Shown here: piece by piece, positions 49,649 through 57,313 of the stretch
How positions within the stretch are numbered: position 1 is the first letter of the stretch
How the letters are laid out: each line of letters starts with the position of its first letter
Source of the DNA: JAOPZW01 sp963803375
GTDB lineage: Bacteria > Actinomycetota > Thermoleophilia > Solirubrobacterales > Solirubrobacteraceae
Length of the DNA: 64,000 nucleotides
Assembly (NCBI GenBank): GCA_963803375.1
Contig: CAWDMB010000008.1
Span: 248,001 to 312,000, forward strand
Direction of reading: 5' to 3'
Program-made: the position numbers and the translations under genes
Notes under the pieces: generated by a model
Database searches by the model: none
Told to the model about the DNA's origin: nothing
The model's input: only the letters and a program-made list of their open reading frames with translations

Positions 49649-51329
49649 GAATCCGGTCGGCTACTTAGAGACGGGCGTCCTCCACTGCGAGGACAACCTC
49701 CACGCGCTCGCCCACTTTCCAGCCGCGTGCGTGGACCTCGTTTACCTCGATCCCCCGTTCTTCTCGAACCGGACATACGAGGTGATCTGGGGTGACGAGG
49801 CCGAGGTCCGGTCGTTCGAGGATCGGTGGGAGGGCGGAATCAACGTCTACCTCGAATGGATGGAGGTGCGGCTGAGGCACATGCACCGCGTCCTCAAGCC
49901 TTCCGGCTCGCTCTACCTGCACTGCGATCAGGCAGCCGGTCATTACTTGAAGGTGCTTCTCGACGAGATCTTCGGGGCCCACAACTTCCGCAGCGAGATC
50001 ATCTGGCGGCGGACCGGCTCGAACAGCGCCCGCAAGCGATTCGGTCCCATCCACCAAAACATCTTCTACTACGGGAAGACCGCGCAGGCCTCGTACTATC
50101 CGCAGTTCCGGCCATACACCAAGCGCTACGTCGCCGAGCGATTCAAAGCGTCAGACGAGCGCGGCGCGTATCACGACGTCTCGCTGACCGGCCAGGGCAG
50201 GCGATCGGGGGACAGCGGCAAACCGTGGCGAGGCTACGACCCGAACGGCGTCGCTCGCCATTGGCAGCCGTCGAGCTACGTCTACAAGAAGTACGCCGCG
50301 ATCACCGGCGACGACCTCGCCCAGTACCCGCTCCTCGAGCGGCTCGACAAGCTGGACGAGGTCGGGATGATCCACTGGACCCGCGAAGGCGTTCCCCGCT
50401 ACAAGCACTATCTCGAGGATGCCCCCGGAGTCGCGCTGCAGGACATCTGGGCGTACCAACCAGGTAGCGAGGGGGTGGTGTCCGGCCCCGGCGCGGGCGG
50501 CATCGACGAGGACGTTAAGTGGCTGGGGCGGACGCACGCCGAACGGGTCGGTTACCCCACCCAGAAGCCCGAAGGCGTCCTGGAGCGCATCGTCCGATCC
50601 AGCACGATGAAGGGCGACATCGTGCTGGACCCCTTCTGCGGCTGCGGCACGACCGTTGCGGTAGCCGAGAGGCTCGCGCGCCAGTGGATTGGAATCGACA
50701 TCAGCCCGCAGGCCGCCGAGATCGTCAAGCTGCGGCTACACAAGCTCGGTGCCAAGCCCACGGTGTACGGCCTGCCGACAAGCGTCGACGATCTTCGACG
50801 GCTGGGGCACTTCGAGTTCCAGCATTGGGTCATCCAGCGTGTCATGGGAAACCCATCGCCCCGGCAAACCGCAGACATGGGCGTCGATGGCTACTCGTTC
50901 TTCGAACGGCTACCTATCCAGGTCAAGCAACGAGATAAGGTCGGGCGGCCGGATGTTGACACCTTCAAGACCGCGGTCGAGCGCGAGGACAAGCACAAAG
51001 GGTTCCTCGTCGCGTTCAGCTTCACGAAGGGCGCTATCGATGAATCTGCTCGGCTGCGGCGAGAGGGCAGCGTGGAGATTGCGCTCGTCAGAGCGGAGGA
51101 CATTGTCCGCGTAGGCGACCTTATCGACTCCGCCGATCGCGATGGTCGCCCGCCCAACCTCTCCAGCATCACGCCCGACCTCATGGGCCTGTTCAGCGCA
51201 CTTCAGGAGTCGGTGCAGAACCGGCCGTTTTACCCGCCACCGAGCCACGAGGCAAAGCCCTCAGCCGAGGACCTGCTCCGGAGTTCGCGCGATCGCGCCA
51301 CCTCGCAGCAGCGCTTGCCTCTGGGGTAA
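49647..51329 (+). CDS. DNA methyltransferase fused to an Mrr-like nuclease domain
   Basis: 560 residues. Beta-class amino-methyltransferase order: catalytic motif LVYLDPPFFSN (DPPF at 35-38) comes first, then GYPTQKPEGVLER and the SAM-binding motif VLDPFCGCGTTVAVAERLA (328-346). The last 175 residues show GVDG (412-415) and LPIQVKQRDK (QVKQ at 425-428), the split D...QxK site of Mrr-type PD-(D/E)xK nucleases. So one chain may both modify and cut, as in some type II systems. The frame is intact while the element around it is decayed. Recognition site unknown. Confidence 0.75.
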   Translation: MNPVGYLETGVLHCEDNLHALAHFPAACVDLVYLDPPFFSNRTYEVIWGDEAEVRSFEDRWEGGINVYLEWMEVRLRHMHRVLKPSGSLYLHCDQAAGHYLKVLLDEIFGAHNFRSEIIWRRTGSNSARKRFGPIHQNIFYYGKTAQASYYPQFRPYTKRYVAERFKASDERGAYHDVSLTGQGRRSGDSGKPWRGYDPNGVARHWQPSSYVYKKYAAITGDDLAQYPLLERLDKLDEVGMIHWTREGVPRYKHYLEDAPGVALQDIWAYQPGSEGVVSGPGAGGIDEDVKWLGRTHAERVGYPTQKPEGVLERIVRSSTMKGDIVLDPFCGCGTTVAVAERLARQWIGIDISPQAAEIVKLRLHKLGAKPTVYGLPTSVDDLRRLGHFEFQHWVIQRVMGNPSPRQTADMGVDGYSFFERLPIQVKQRDKVGRPDVDTFKTAVEREDKHKGFLVAFSFTKGAIDESARLRREGSVEIALVRAEDIVRVGDLIDSADRDGRPPNLSSITPDLMGLFSALQESVQNRPFYPPPSHEAKPSAEDLLRSSRDRATSQQRLPLG

Positions 51330-51616
51330 CGCGCCCTTTCCGGGGCGAAGCCCGGCCGACCCACTCACCGACTCGAGGGGGCGACCGCGACGGTAATTCG
51401 CACCCCGATGTGAGCTAACACGCGGGCGGAGCCGCCTGCGGCGCGCTCGGTCGCGATGCCACGCGCCCGAGGGTGGGGATCGTCCGTCGCAGGCCCCGAG
51501 CGACGGGAGAGGACCGGGCTCGCTCGCGCCCACCGGCGCGGGTGCCCGAGCGGGTTGCCCCCGCGCGTCGCAGGGCGGCGGGATCTCCGTGGTCATCGAG
51601 GATCCCGCATGGCAAC
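51330..51616. other. right end of the integrated element, no gene seen
   Basis: 287 bp between the methyltransferase and attR. Open frames here are antisense or noise. A short hairpin TTTCCGGGGCGAAGCCCGG lies just after the methyltransferase stop and could end its transcript. No integrase-arm repeats were recognised. Confidence 0.35.
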
Positions 51617-51665
51617 CACCGAACTTGTAATTCGGACGATCCCGGTTCGAGTCCGGGGGCGGGCT
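51617..51665 (+). repeat. attR with the displaced 3' end of tRNA-Thr
   Basis: The 38-bp core (51617-51654) equals attL. It is followed by GGG completing the T stem CCCGG/CCGGG and by GGCGGGC (51658-51664), which pairs fully with the 5' acceptor strand GCCCGTC at 37535-37541. No D arm or 5' acceptor precedes it, so this is a tRNA 3' fragment, not a gene. Confidence 0.88.
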
Positions 51666-51673
51666 CTCGTTCA

Positions 51674-52204
51674 CTAGATGACGCCGACGGCCGCGGCGAG
51701 GTCGCCGTGTCCGTTGGACGAGGCTACGTCCTCGACCGAACGCGCGGGCCGCGCGCCCCGGGCGTTCAGGCGCCGCTCGAGCTCGCCGAGGACGGCACCG
51801 AAGAGCAGGTGGCGCCACGTCGCCTGCGCGAAGGCGCGCGGGTTGCCCGCGAGCCGCGGCAGCTCGTCGCGGGCGGGGTGGTAGCGGTCGCTGACGAGCG
51901 TGAGCGGCCACGTCGCCAGATGCTCGGCGAGGCCGGCGAGCAGGCCGCGCGCCCACGGGGCGACGGGGAGCCGCGGCGCGACGTTCGCGTAGGCCGCGCC
52001 GAGGAGCGCACCGTTGCCGAGATGCAGCCCGACGCCGACCGCGTGCGCCGCGGGACCCGAGGTGACGGCCTTGCCGAGCAGCTGCTCGTCGTGGTGGGAG
52101 ACGCCGAAGACGCGGATGTCGAGCGGCGACTGCGCCGACCAGACGGCCGCCGCGACGGCGCCGGCGAGCGCGCCGCGGGCGGTCTGTGCTCGATCGATGG
52201 ACAT
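51674..52204 (-). CDS. integral membrane protein of unknown function
   Basis: 176 residues with hydrophobic segments in ALAGAVAAAVWSAQSPLD, AAHAVGVGLHLGNGALLGAA, ARGLLAGLAEHLATWPLT and RHLLFGAVLGELERRL. His and Asp/Glu residues (SHHDEQLLGK, AEHLATWP) are spaced among helices, but no known family is certain. ATG 52204. It is the first chromosomal gene right of the element and diverges from the PlsC gene. The frame continues upstream as noise. Confidence 0.6.
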   Translation of the reverse strand: MSIDRAQTARGALAGAVAAAVWSAQSPLDIRVFGVSHHDEQLLGKAVTSGPAAHAVGVGLHLGNGALLGAAYANVAPRLPVAPWARGLLAGLAEHLATWPLTLVSDRYHPARDELPRLAGNPRAFAQATWRHLLFGAVLGELERRLNARGARPARSVEDVASSNGHGDLAAAVGVI

Positions 52205-52300
52205 GTCGGCCACGGCGGCCCACTGTAACCGCCGCGGCCGCGCGGGGGTACGCCAGGCATCGACGACCACGTCCTGCACGAGCGCGCGCGCGACCACGGC

Positions 52301-52966
52301 GTGAACCCGCTGGTCTACTGGCCCGCGCGCGCCGTCCTGCAGCCCTTCTTCCACGTCTTCTGGCGCCTGGCCCGGATCGGGCGCGAGCACCTCCCGCCCG
52401 CCGGCCCGGTCATCCTCGCAGCCAACCACCGCTCGTTCCTCGACCCGTTCGTGATCGCGGTGATGGCGCGCCGCCCGATCTACTTCATGGCCAAGCGCGA
52501 GCTCTTCGTCAACCGGCCCGTCGCCTGGCTGCTGAGCGCGCTCGGCGCCTACCCGGTCGAGCGCGGCACCTCCGGCCGCGAAGCGATGGCCACGACGCGC
52601 GCGATCCTCGAGCGCGGCGACGGCGTGCTGATGTTCCCGGAGGGCACGCGCAGGCGCCCGGGCCCGCTCGGGCGCCCGCGCCGCGGCGTCGGGCGCCTCG
52701 CGCTCGAGACGGGCGCGCCCGTGGTGCCAGTCGCCATCATCGGCACCGAGGCCGTCCGCAGAGGCTGGCGCATCCGGCCCCACGGCGTCCGCATCCGCGC
52801 CGGGCGGCCGCTGCGCTTCCCGCGCGTCGAACGCCCGTCGTCGCGCCTCGCGGCCGCGGTCACCGAGCGCATCTGGCCGTGCGTCGAGCTGCAGTGGGAG
52901 TGGCTCGGCGGCGCGGTGACCCGTCCCGGCGACCGCACCGTCCTCGAGCCGGCCGTCGCCGCCTGA
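52301..52966 (+). CDS. plsC: 1-acyl-sn-glycerol-3-phosphate acyltransferase (PlsC family)
   Basis: Makes phosphatidic acid or a related lipid at the inner membrane. The HX4D motif is NHRSFLD, followed by IYFMAKRELF, GAYPVERG and FPEGTRRR, the four acyltransferase blocks. VVPVAIIGTEAV gives the last conserved strand. GTG 52301 gives 221 residues. It is upstream of an ECF sigma gene, separated by a short gap with a -10 box. Acyl chain specificity unknown. Confidence 0.85.
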   Translation: MNPLVYWPARAVLQPFFHVFWRLARIGREHLPPAGPVILAANHRSFLDPFVIAVMARRPIYFMAKRELFVNRPVAWLLSALGAYPVERGTSGREAMATTRAILERGDGVLMFPEGTRRRPGPLGRPRRGVGRLALETGAPVVPVAIIGTEAVRRGWRIRPHGVRIRAGRPLRFPRVERPSSRLAAAVTERIWPCVELQWEWLGGAVTRPGDRTVLEPAVAA

Positions 52967-52967
52967 G

Positions 52968-52973
52968 TAGGCT
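52968..52973 (+). promoter_or_regulatory. -10 box candidate for the first ECF sigma gene (TAGGCT)
   Basis: TAGGCT is 7 bases before GTG 52981 and just after the plsC stop, predicting a leaderless mRNA. Confidence 0.4.
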
Positions 52974-52980
52974 GGCATGC

Positions 52981-53511
52981 GTGGACAAGGCCCAGCTCGA
53001 CCGGGAGTTCTCGGACCTCTACCGGGAGCACCTGCGCGACGTCTACTCGTACGCCTACTACCGGGTGGGCAACCACCACGACGCGGAGGACCTCACGGAG
53101 CAGACGTTCCTGCAGGCCTACCGTCACTTCGAGCGGGCGGTGGCGGAGTCCGACGGGCGCCCGCTGCGCCCGTGGCTGATCCGGATCGCGCACAACCTTG
53201 CGGCCAACCTCTACCGCGACCGCTCGCGCAAGCCGCAGACGCCGATCGACGACACGACGACGCTGAGCGCCCTGCACACGACGGAGGACCTGGTGGAGGG
53301 CCGCGACGAGCTGTCGCGAATCCTGGCCGGCGTGCAGGAGCTTCCCGACGATCGCCGCGAGGCGCTGATCATGCGCTTCGCGCTGGGCATGGACAACCGC
53401 GAGATCGCTCGCGCGATGGGTCGCTCGGACGGCGCGACGAAGGTGCTCATCCACCGCGCCATCAAGCAGCTCGAGGAGATCGTGGCCGTCCGTTCAGGAG
53501 GAGGGCGCTGA
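52981..53511 (+). CDS. ECF RNA polymerase sigma factor
   Basis: 176 residues. Sigma region 2: FSDLYREHLRDVYSYAYYRV then HDAEDLTEQTFLQAYRHFER. Region 4: LPDDRREALIMRFALGMDNR then EIARAMGRSDGATKVLIHRA. GTG 52981 has its own -10 box. The next gene starts one base after its stop and encodes a small membrane protein, which may be its anti-sigma although it lacks the usual zinc motif. Target promoters unknown. Confidence 0.88.
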   Translation: MDKAQLDREFSDLYREHLRDVYSYAYYRVGNHHDAEDLTEQTFLQAYRHFERAVAESDGRPLRPWLIRIAHNLAANLYRDRSRKPQTPIDDTTTLSALHTTEDLVEGRDELSRILAGVQELPDDRREALIMRFALGMDNREIARAMGRSDGATKVLIHRAIKQLEEIVAVRSGGGR

Positions 53512-53512
53512 C

Positions 53513-53848
53513 GTGAGCGAGCCCATGGCCGCCGACTTCGAGGCGCTGCTGCGCCGTGCGCTGGCGCCCGTCGAGCCGCCCGAGGACCTCGCGCGGCGGC
53601 TGGAGACGACGCTGCAGAGCCTCACCGACCTCGCGGCCGGGGAGCTCGAGACCTGGGAGCTCGGCGCGATGCGCGACCCGCGCAACTGGGTGCGCCCGGT
53701 CGCCGCCGTGGCGATCGGCACGGCCGCCGGCGCCGGCCTCGTGATCCTGCGCGTGCGCGCGCACGGCAAGCGCCGCAAGCCCGCCAACGTGGGCGAGCTG
53801 GCCGAGCTCACGCTGCACGAGGTGCGCCGGATCCTGCCCCATCGCTGA
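53513..53848 (+). CDS. small membrane protein, candidate anti-sigma factor
   Basis: 111 residues. A helical N-terminal half (FEALLRRALAPVEPPEDLAR then RLETTLQSLTDL) precedes one membrane helix (VRPVAAVAIGTAAGAGLVIL). The rest is a short basic tail. It starts one base after the sigma stop with GGAGGAGG just upstream, the usual arrangement of sigma/anti-sigma pairs. The HxxxCxxC zinc motif of classical anti-sigmas is absent, so the role is inference from position and topology. Confidence 0.55.
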   Translation: MSEPMAADFEALLRRALAPVEPPEDLARRLETTLQSLTDLAAGELETWELGAMRDPRNWVRPVAAVAIGTAAGAGLVILRVRAHGKRRKPANVGELAELTLHEVRRILPHR

Positions 53849-53871
53849 TCCGATCGTGGCCCCGGCGCGCT

Positions 53872-54459
53872 ATGCCCGAGCAGCAGATGGCCCTCAGCCA
53901 GCTCGCCGACGAAGACCTCATGCAGCTCGTGCGCCGCGGCGACGCGGCGGCCTTCGAGTGCGTCTACGACCGCCACTCGACCGCGGCCTTCTCGCTGGCC
54001 TACCGCATGACGGGGCGCCGGCCCACGGCCGAGGAGGTCGTCCAGGAGGCGTTCCTCAGCCTCTGGCGCTCGGGCGCCCGCTACGACCGCGCGCGGGGCT
54101 CGGTCCGTACCTGGGTCTTGGGCATCGTCCACAACCGCGCGATCGACGCGCTGCGCCGCGCCACCGTCCACGACCGTCGCCGCGCGAGCGACGAGGGCAT
54201 GGAGGAGCGCTTCGAGGCGCCCGAGCGCACGGACGCCGAGGTCTCGCGCCGCGAGGAGGCGCAGGAGCTGCGCGCCGCGCTCGACGCGCTGCCAGCCGAG
54301 CAGAGCCGGGTCATCGAGCTCGCCTACTTCGGCGGCTTCTCGCACAGCGAGATCGCGTCGATGCTCGGTCAGCCCATCGGTACGGTCAAGGGTCGGATGC
54401 GTCTCGGGCTGCAGAAGCTGCGCACGCTGCTCTCGGGTCTGCAGGGGGCACCGGGATGA
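53872..54459 (+). CDS. ECF sigma factor, SigK/SigL-like
   Basis: 195 residues. Region 2 reads AFECVYDRHSTAAFSLAYRM then RRPTAEEVVQEAFLSLWRSG and VRTWVLGIVHNRAIDALRR. Region 4 has LPAEQSRVIELAYFGGFSHS then EIASMLGQPIGTVKGRMRLG. The pattern matches SigK-type ECF factors controlled by RskA. It overlaps the next gene by 4 bp (ATGA). Two ECF operons in tandem occupy 52.98-55.15 kb. Confidence 0.9.
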   Translation: MPEQQMALSQLADEDLMQLVRRGDAAAFECVYDRHSTAAFSLAYRMTGRRPTAEEVVQEAFLSLWRSGARYDRARGSVRTWVLGIVHNRAIDALRRATVHDRRRASDEGMEERFEAPERTDAEVSRREEAQELRAALDALPAEQSRVIELAYFGGFSHSEIASMLGQPIGTVKGRMRLGLQKLRTLLSGLQGAPG

Positions 54460-55145
54460 GCAGCTGCGCCCATCGCGAGGACGCGGGCGCCTACGTCCTC
54501 GGCGCGCTGACCGAGCAGGAGCACGCCGACTTCGTGGCGCACCTGCGCACCTGCGAGGCCTGCCGCCGCGAGATCGCCGAGCTCGAGGTCGCAGCGGACG
54601 CGCTTGCGCTCGCCGCGCCGCAGCTCGCCCCGCCTGCCGAGCTGCGCGAGCGGATCATGACCGTCGTGCGCGCGGAGGCCGAGCCCGCGCCCGCGCCCGC
54701 TCGGCGGCCGTGGTGGCGGCGACCGCTCGCGACGCTCGGGCCCTTGCCGGCGACCGCGCTGGCCTGCGTCCTGCTCGCGCTCGGTGTGGGGGCGGGCATC
54801 CTGCTCACGCGCGGCAACGAGGCCACGACGACGCCCGCCAAGGTGACGCTCGCGGGCGCGCCGAACGCGACGGCCGAGCTCGTGCGCGACGACGACGGCA
54901 CGCGCCTGCGCGTCCGCCGCTTCCCCTCGCCCGGCGCCAACCGCGTCTACGAGGTCTGGCTGCAGCACGGCATGGCCACCCCCGTGCCGGCCGGCACGCT
55001 CTTCCGCCCGGGTGCCGACGGCACGGCCGAGGTCCGCGTCGGCGGCGACCTCGAAGGGATCGCCAACGTGCTCGTCTCGCGCGAGCCGCGTGGCGGCTCG
55101 CCCGCGCCGACGAGCGCGCCCGTCGTCGTCGCGTCCGTCGCCTGA
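54456..55145 (+). CDS. anti-sigma factor, RskA-like with zinc finger
   Basis: 229 residues. The zinc-binding anti-sigma domain has AHREDAGAYVLGALTEQEHA and HLRTCEACRREIAEL (the H-x3-C-x2-C motif). One membrane helix (PATALACVLLALGVGAGILL) leads to an extracytoplasmic RskA domain with VYEVWLQHG and PVPAGTLFRPGADGTAEV. ATG 54456 overlaps the sigma stop. It should hold the adjacent sigma factor at the membrane until cleaved; a rhomboid protease gene follows, but a functional link is speculation. Confidence 0.88.
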   Translation: MSSCAHREDAGAYVLGALTEQEHADFVAHLRTCEACRREIAELEVAADALALAAPQLAPPAELRERIMTVVRAEAEPAPAPARRPWWRRPLATLGPLPATALACVLLALGVGAGILLTRGNEATTTPAKVTLAGAPNATAELVRDDDGTRLRVRRFPSPGANRVYEVWLQHGMATPVPAGTLFRPGADGTAEVRVGGDLEGIANVLVSREPRGGSPAPTSAPVVVASVA

Positions 55146-55186
55146 CGGGCGGCTGACGGGCGGGCGGTACCCTCAGTCGCAGTCCG

Positions 55187-56017
55187 ATGGAGTCCTCCGC
55201 CGCGGCCGCCCCGGCCACCCAGACCTGCTACCGCCACCCGGGCCGCCAGACGGCCGTGTCCTGCTCCTCGTGCGGGCGCCCGATCTGCCCGGACTGCATG
55301 ACGCCGACGCCGGTGGGCATGCGCTGCCCCGAATGCGCCAACCAGCGCACGAAGGTCCGCACGCTGCAGAGCACGCGCTCCGAGCCGCGGGTCACCGTCG
55401 CCCTGATCATCCTCTGCGCGGTCACGTTCCTGGCCACCAACGGCCTGACCGGCGGGTCGGGCCAGCTGTGGTCGCAGCTCTACCTCGACGGTCCCGACGT
55501 CCACTTCGGCGACGACTACTGGCGCCTGGTGACCGCGGGCTTCCTGCACGCGGGACCGCTGCACATCCTCTTCAACATGTACCTGCTGTGGATCCTCGGG
55601 CAGATGCTCGAGCCCGCGCTCGGCTCGCGGCGCTTCGCGCTGCTGTACGTCACCGCGCTGCTGTGGGGCTCGCTGGGCGCGCTCGTGGTGGACCCGAACA
55701 TCGCGACAGTCGGGGCCTCGGGCGCGGTCTTCGGGCTCATGGGTGCCGCCGCCGTCGAGCTGCGCGCGCGCGGGATCAACCCGGTCAAGACCGACATCGG
55801 CGTCCTGATCCTGCTCAACCTCGGCCTGTCGTTCGTGCTCTCGGGGATCTCGATCGGCGGCCACATCGGCGGCCTGGTCGGCGGCGCCCTCGTCGGCGTC
55901 GTCTTCATCGCCGCCGACCGCCGGCGCAGCCCGGCGCTGGCGTGGGCCGGCGGCCTCGGGCTCGCCGCGGCCGCCGTCGCGGGCGCGCTCGTGGCCGCCG
56001 GCGCCAACGGGCTCTAG
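55187..56017 (+). CDS. rhomboid-family intramembrane serine protease with zinc finger
   Basis: 276 residues. The N-terminal CYRHPGRQTAVSCSSCGRPI and CPDCMTPTPVGMRCPECA region is a B-box-like zinc finger. Six membrane helices follow, with GPLHILFNMYLLWILGQML (H-x-x-x-N), the Ser in VGASGAVFGLMGA and the His in GGHIGGLVGGALVG. Rhomboids cut membrane protein helices. A TACCCT -10 box lies at 55168-55173, 13 bases before the start. The gene end overlaps the convergent cobalamin-type binding protein by 4 bp. Confidence 0.88.
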   Translation: MESSAAAAPATQTCYRHPGRQTAVSCSSCGRPICPDCMTPTPVGMRCPECANQRTKVRTLQSTRSEPRVTVALIILCAVTFLATNGLTGGSGQLWSQLYLDGPDVHFGDDYWRLVTAGFLHAGPLHILFNMYLLWILGQMLEPALGSRRFALLYVTALLWGSLGALVVDPNIATVGASGAVFGLMGAAAVELRARGINPVKTDIGVLILLNLGLSFVLSGISIGGHIGGLVGGALVGVVFIAADRRRSPALAWAGGLGLAAAAVAGALVAAGANGL

Positions 56018-56970
56018 CCTTCCGGCGGCGCCGCGGTCCGTGCGCAGATCGCGCTCGTCGCCGCGCCCTGGGCGCGTCGGACGAGGGGTATGTCGAGCGC
56101 CACGGCGGGCGCGTCCGGGTGCAGCTCGGGGTGCAGGACGTGGGCCAGTAGCTCGAGGCCGTCGACGAGCCGCGGGCCGGGCCGCGAGAAGTACGCCGAC
56201 GCGTCCACGGCGACGACGCGGCGCGCGCCGAGCGCCCCCAGCTCGCCGGCGAAGCCCAGGGCCTCGACCTGCGCCCGCGGCCCGTCGAGGCCGCACGGCA
56301 TGCACACGACGACCTCCGGTCGCGCGGCGGCGACGGCCGCCCACGTCGAGCGCTCGGAGCGCTCGCCCGCGAAGCCGAGCACGTCGCGGCCACCCGCGAG
56401 CTCGACGAGCTGCGGGACCCAATGGCCGGCGACGAAGACCGGGTCGAGCCACTCGAGCGCCGCGACCGGCACGGGCGGCGCCGCGCGCACGGCGAGGCGC
56501 ACGGCGTCGACGCGCGCGCGCTGGCGGGCGACGAGGTCGAGCGCGGCATCGCGGGCGCCGGTCGCGTGGGCGATCGTCCGCAGGTCGGCGAACGACTCCC
56601 CGAGCGTCCGCGGGTCCAGCGCGACGACCTTCGGGCAACTCGGGATCGTGCCCGCGACCTCGACGACCTCGGCGTGGGAGACCGCGCACACGGGGCAGAG
56701 CTCCTGGGTGACGATGAGGTCGGGCTCGAGCTCGCGCAGGCGCTCGTCGTCGAGCGCGTAGATCGCCTCGCCGGCCTCGGTGAGCTCGCGCACGGCGGCG
56801 TCGATCTCCGCCGGACCGAGCCCCCCGGGCAGCCGGTCCTCGGTGACCTTGGGTAGGCCGAGGGTCGCCGGGGGAAAGTCACACTCGTGCGTCACGGCCA
56901 CCACCTGGTCGCCCAGCCCGAGCGCGAAGAGCAGCTCGGTGGCATGGGGCACGAGCGAAACGATCCGCAT
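56014..56970 (-). CDS. BtuF-like periplasmic-binding-fold protein
   Basis: 318 residues with the class III binding-protein start IVSLVPHATELLFALGLGDQ and VTHECDFP. Repeated PDLIVTQELCPVC and RPEVVVCMPCGLDG blocks and ALEWLDPVFVAGHWVPQLVE match the cobalamin-binding ABC family. No clear signal peptide is visible, as in many stand-alone members, so it may be cytoplasmic. No transporter genes adjoin. ATG 56970 faces the divergent dehydratase ATG only 10 bases away. Ligand unproven. Confidence 0.78.
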   Translation of the reverse strand: MRIVSLVPHATELLFALGLGDQVVAVTHECDFPPATLGLPKVTEDRLPGGLGPAEIDAAVRELTEAGEAIYALDDERLRELEPDLIVTQELCPVCAVSHAEVVEVAGTIPSCPKVVALDPRTLGESFADLRTIAHATGARDAALDLVARQRARVDAVRLAVRAAPPVPVAALEWLDPVFVAGHWVPQLVELAGGRDVLGFAGERSERSTWAAVAAARPEVVVCMPCGLDGPRAQVEALGFAGELGALGARRVVAVDASAYFSRPGPRLVDGLELLAHVLHPELHPDAPAVALDIPLVRRAQGAATSAICARTAAPPEG

Positions 56971-56980
56971 CGGAGGAAGC

Positions 56981-57226
56981 ATGGCACCGAGTGAGGCCTG
57001 GCGGCGCGAGGGCGAGGCGCTCGTGCGCGACGACCGGTTCGACGACTTCGCGGCGGCGATGGCCTTCGTCAACCGCGTGGCCGAGGCGGCGGAGGCCGCC
57101 AACCACCACCCGGACATCCTGGTCCACGGCTGGAACAACGTCCGCCTGACGCTCACCACGCACAGCGTGGGCGCGCTCACGGAGGCCGACGAGCGCCTCG
57201 CCGAGGTCATCGACGATCTCGCTTGA
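56981..57226 (+). CDS. phhB: pterin-4a-carbinolamine dehydratase
   Basis: 81 residues. FAAAMAFVNRVAEAAEAANH then HPDILVHGWNNVRLTLTTHS contains the paired His signature [HHP...W/Y-N-x-V] and the closing THSVGALTEAD of the PCD family. It recycles the hydroxylated pterin or acts in cofactor handling. GGAGG is 5 bases before ATG 56981. The start is 10 bases from the divergent binding protein ATG, so both promoters must lie inside the opposite genes. No aromatic hydroxylase gene is nearby. Confidence 0.85.
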   Translation: MAPSEAWRREGEALVRDDRFDDFAAAMAFVNRVAEAAEAANHHPDILVHGWNNVRLTLTTHSVGALTEADERLAEVIDDLA

Positions 57227-57313
57227 CGCGCGGGCCGGTTGCTAGCCTCACGCCCCAGACCGGCTCGTGCCAGACGACCTTCCTCGAAGTAGCGGCGCAC
57301 CGGCCGCCTCGCG

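Larger units (their letters stand above)
37559..51654. mobile_element. 14.1-kb integrated element in tRNA-Thr, largely decayed
   Basis: A perfect 38-bp direct repeat bounds it (37559-37596 and 51617-51654, 14,058 bp apart). The repeat covers the tRNA anticodon arm through the T loop, and a tyrosine integrase gene abuts the left copy. Contents from left to right: broken integrase, several small broken leftward genes including a Rep-like winged-helix gene, a regulatory gap, an IS1380 insertion, the intact HEPN-motif gene, a collagen-like gene, an HNH fragment and an intact methyltransferase-nuclease gene. G+C falls in the HEPN and methyltransferase parts. It resembles a former integrative or phage-like element. 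Confidence 0.85.

Noticed and set aside
51617..51665. Second tRNA-Thr gene
   Set aside because: Only the anticodon arm and 3' half exist; there is no D arm or 5' acceptor upstream, so it is an att repeat with a displaced 3' end.
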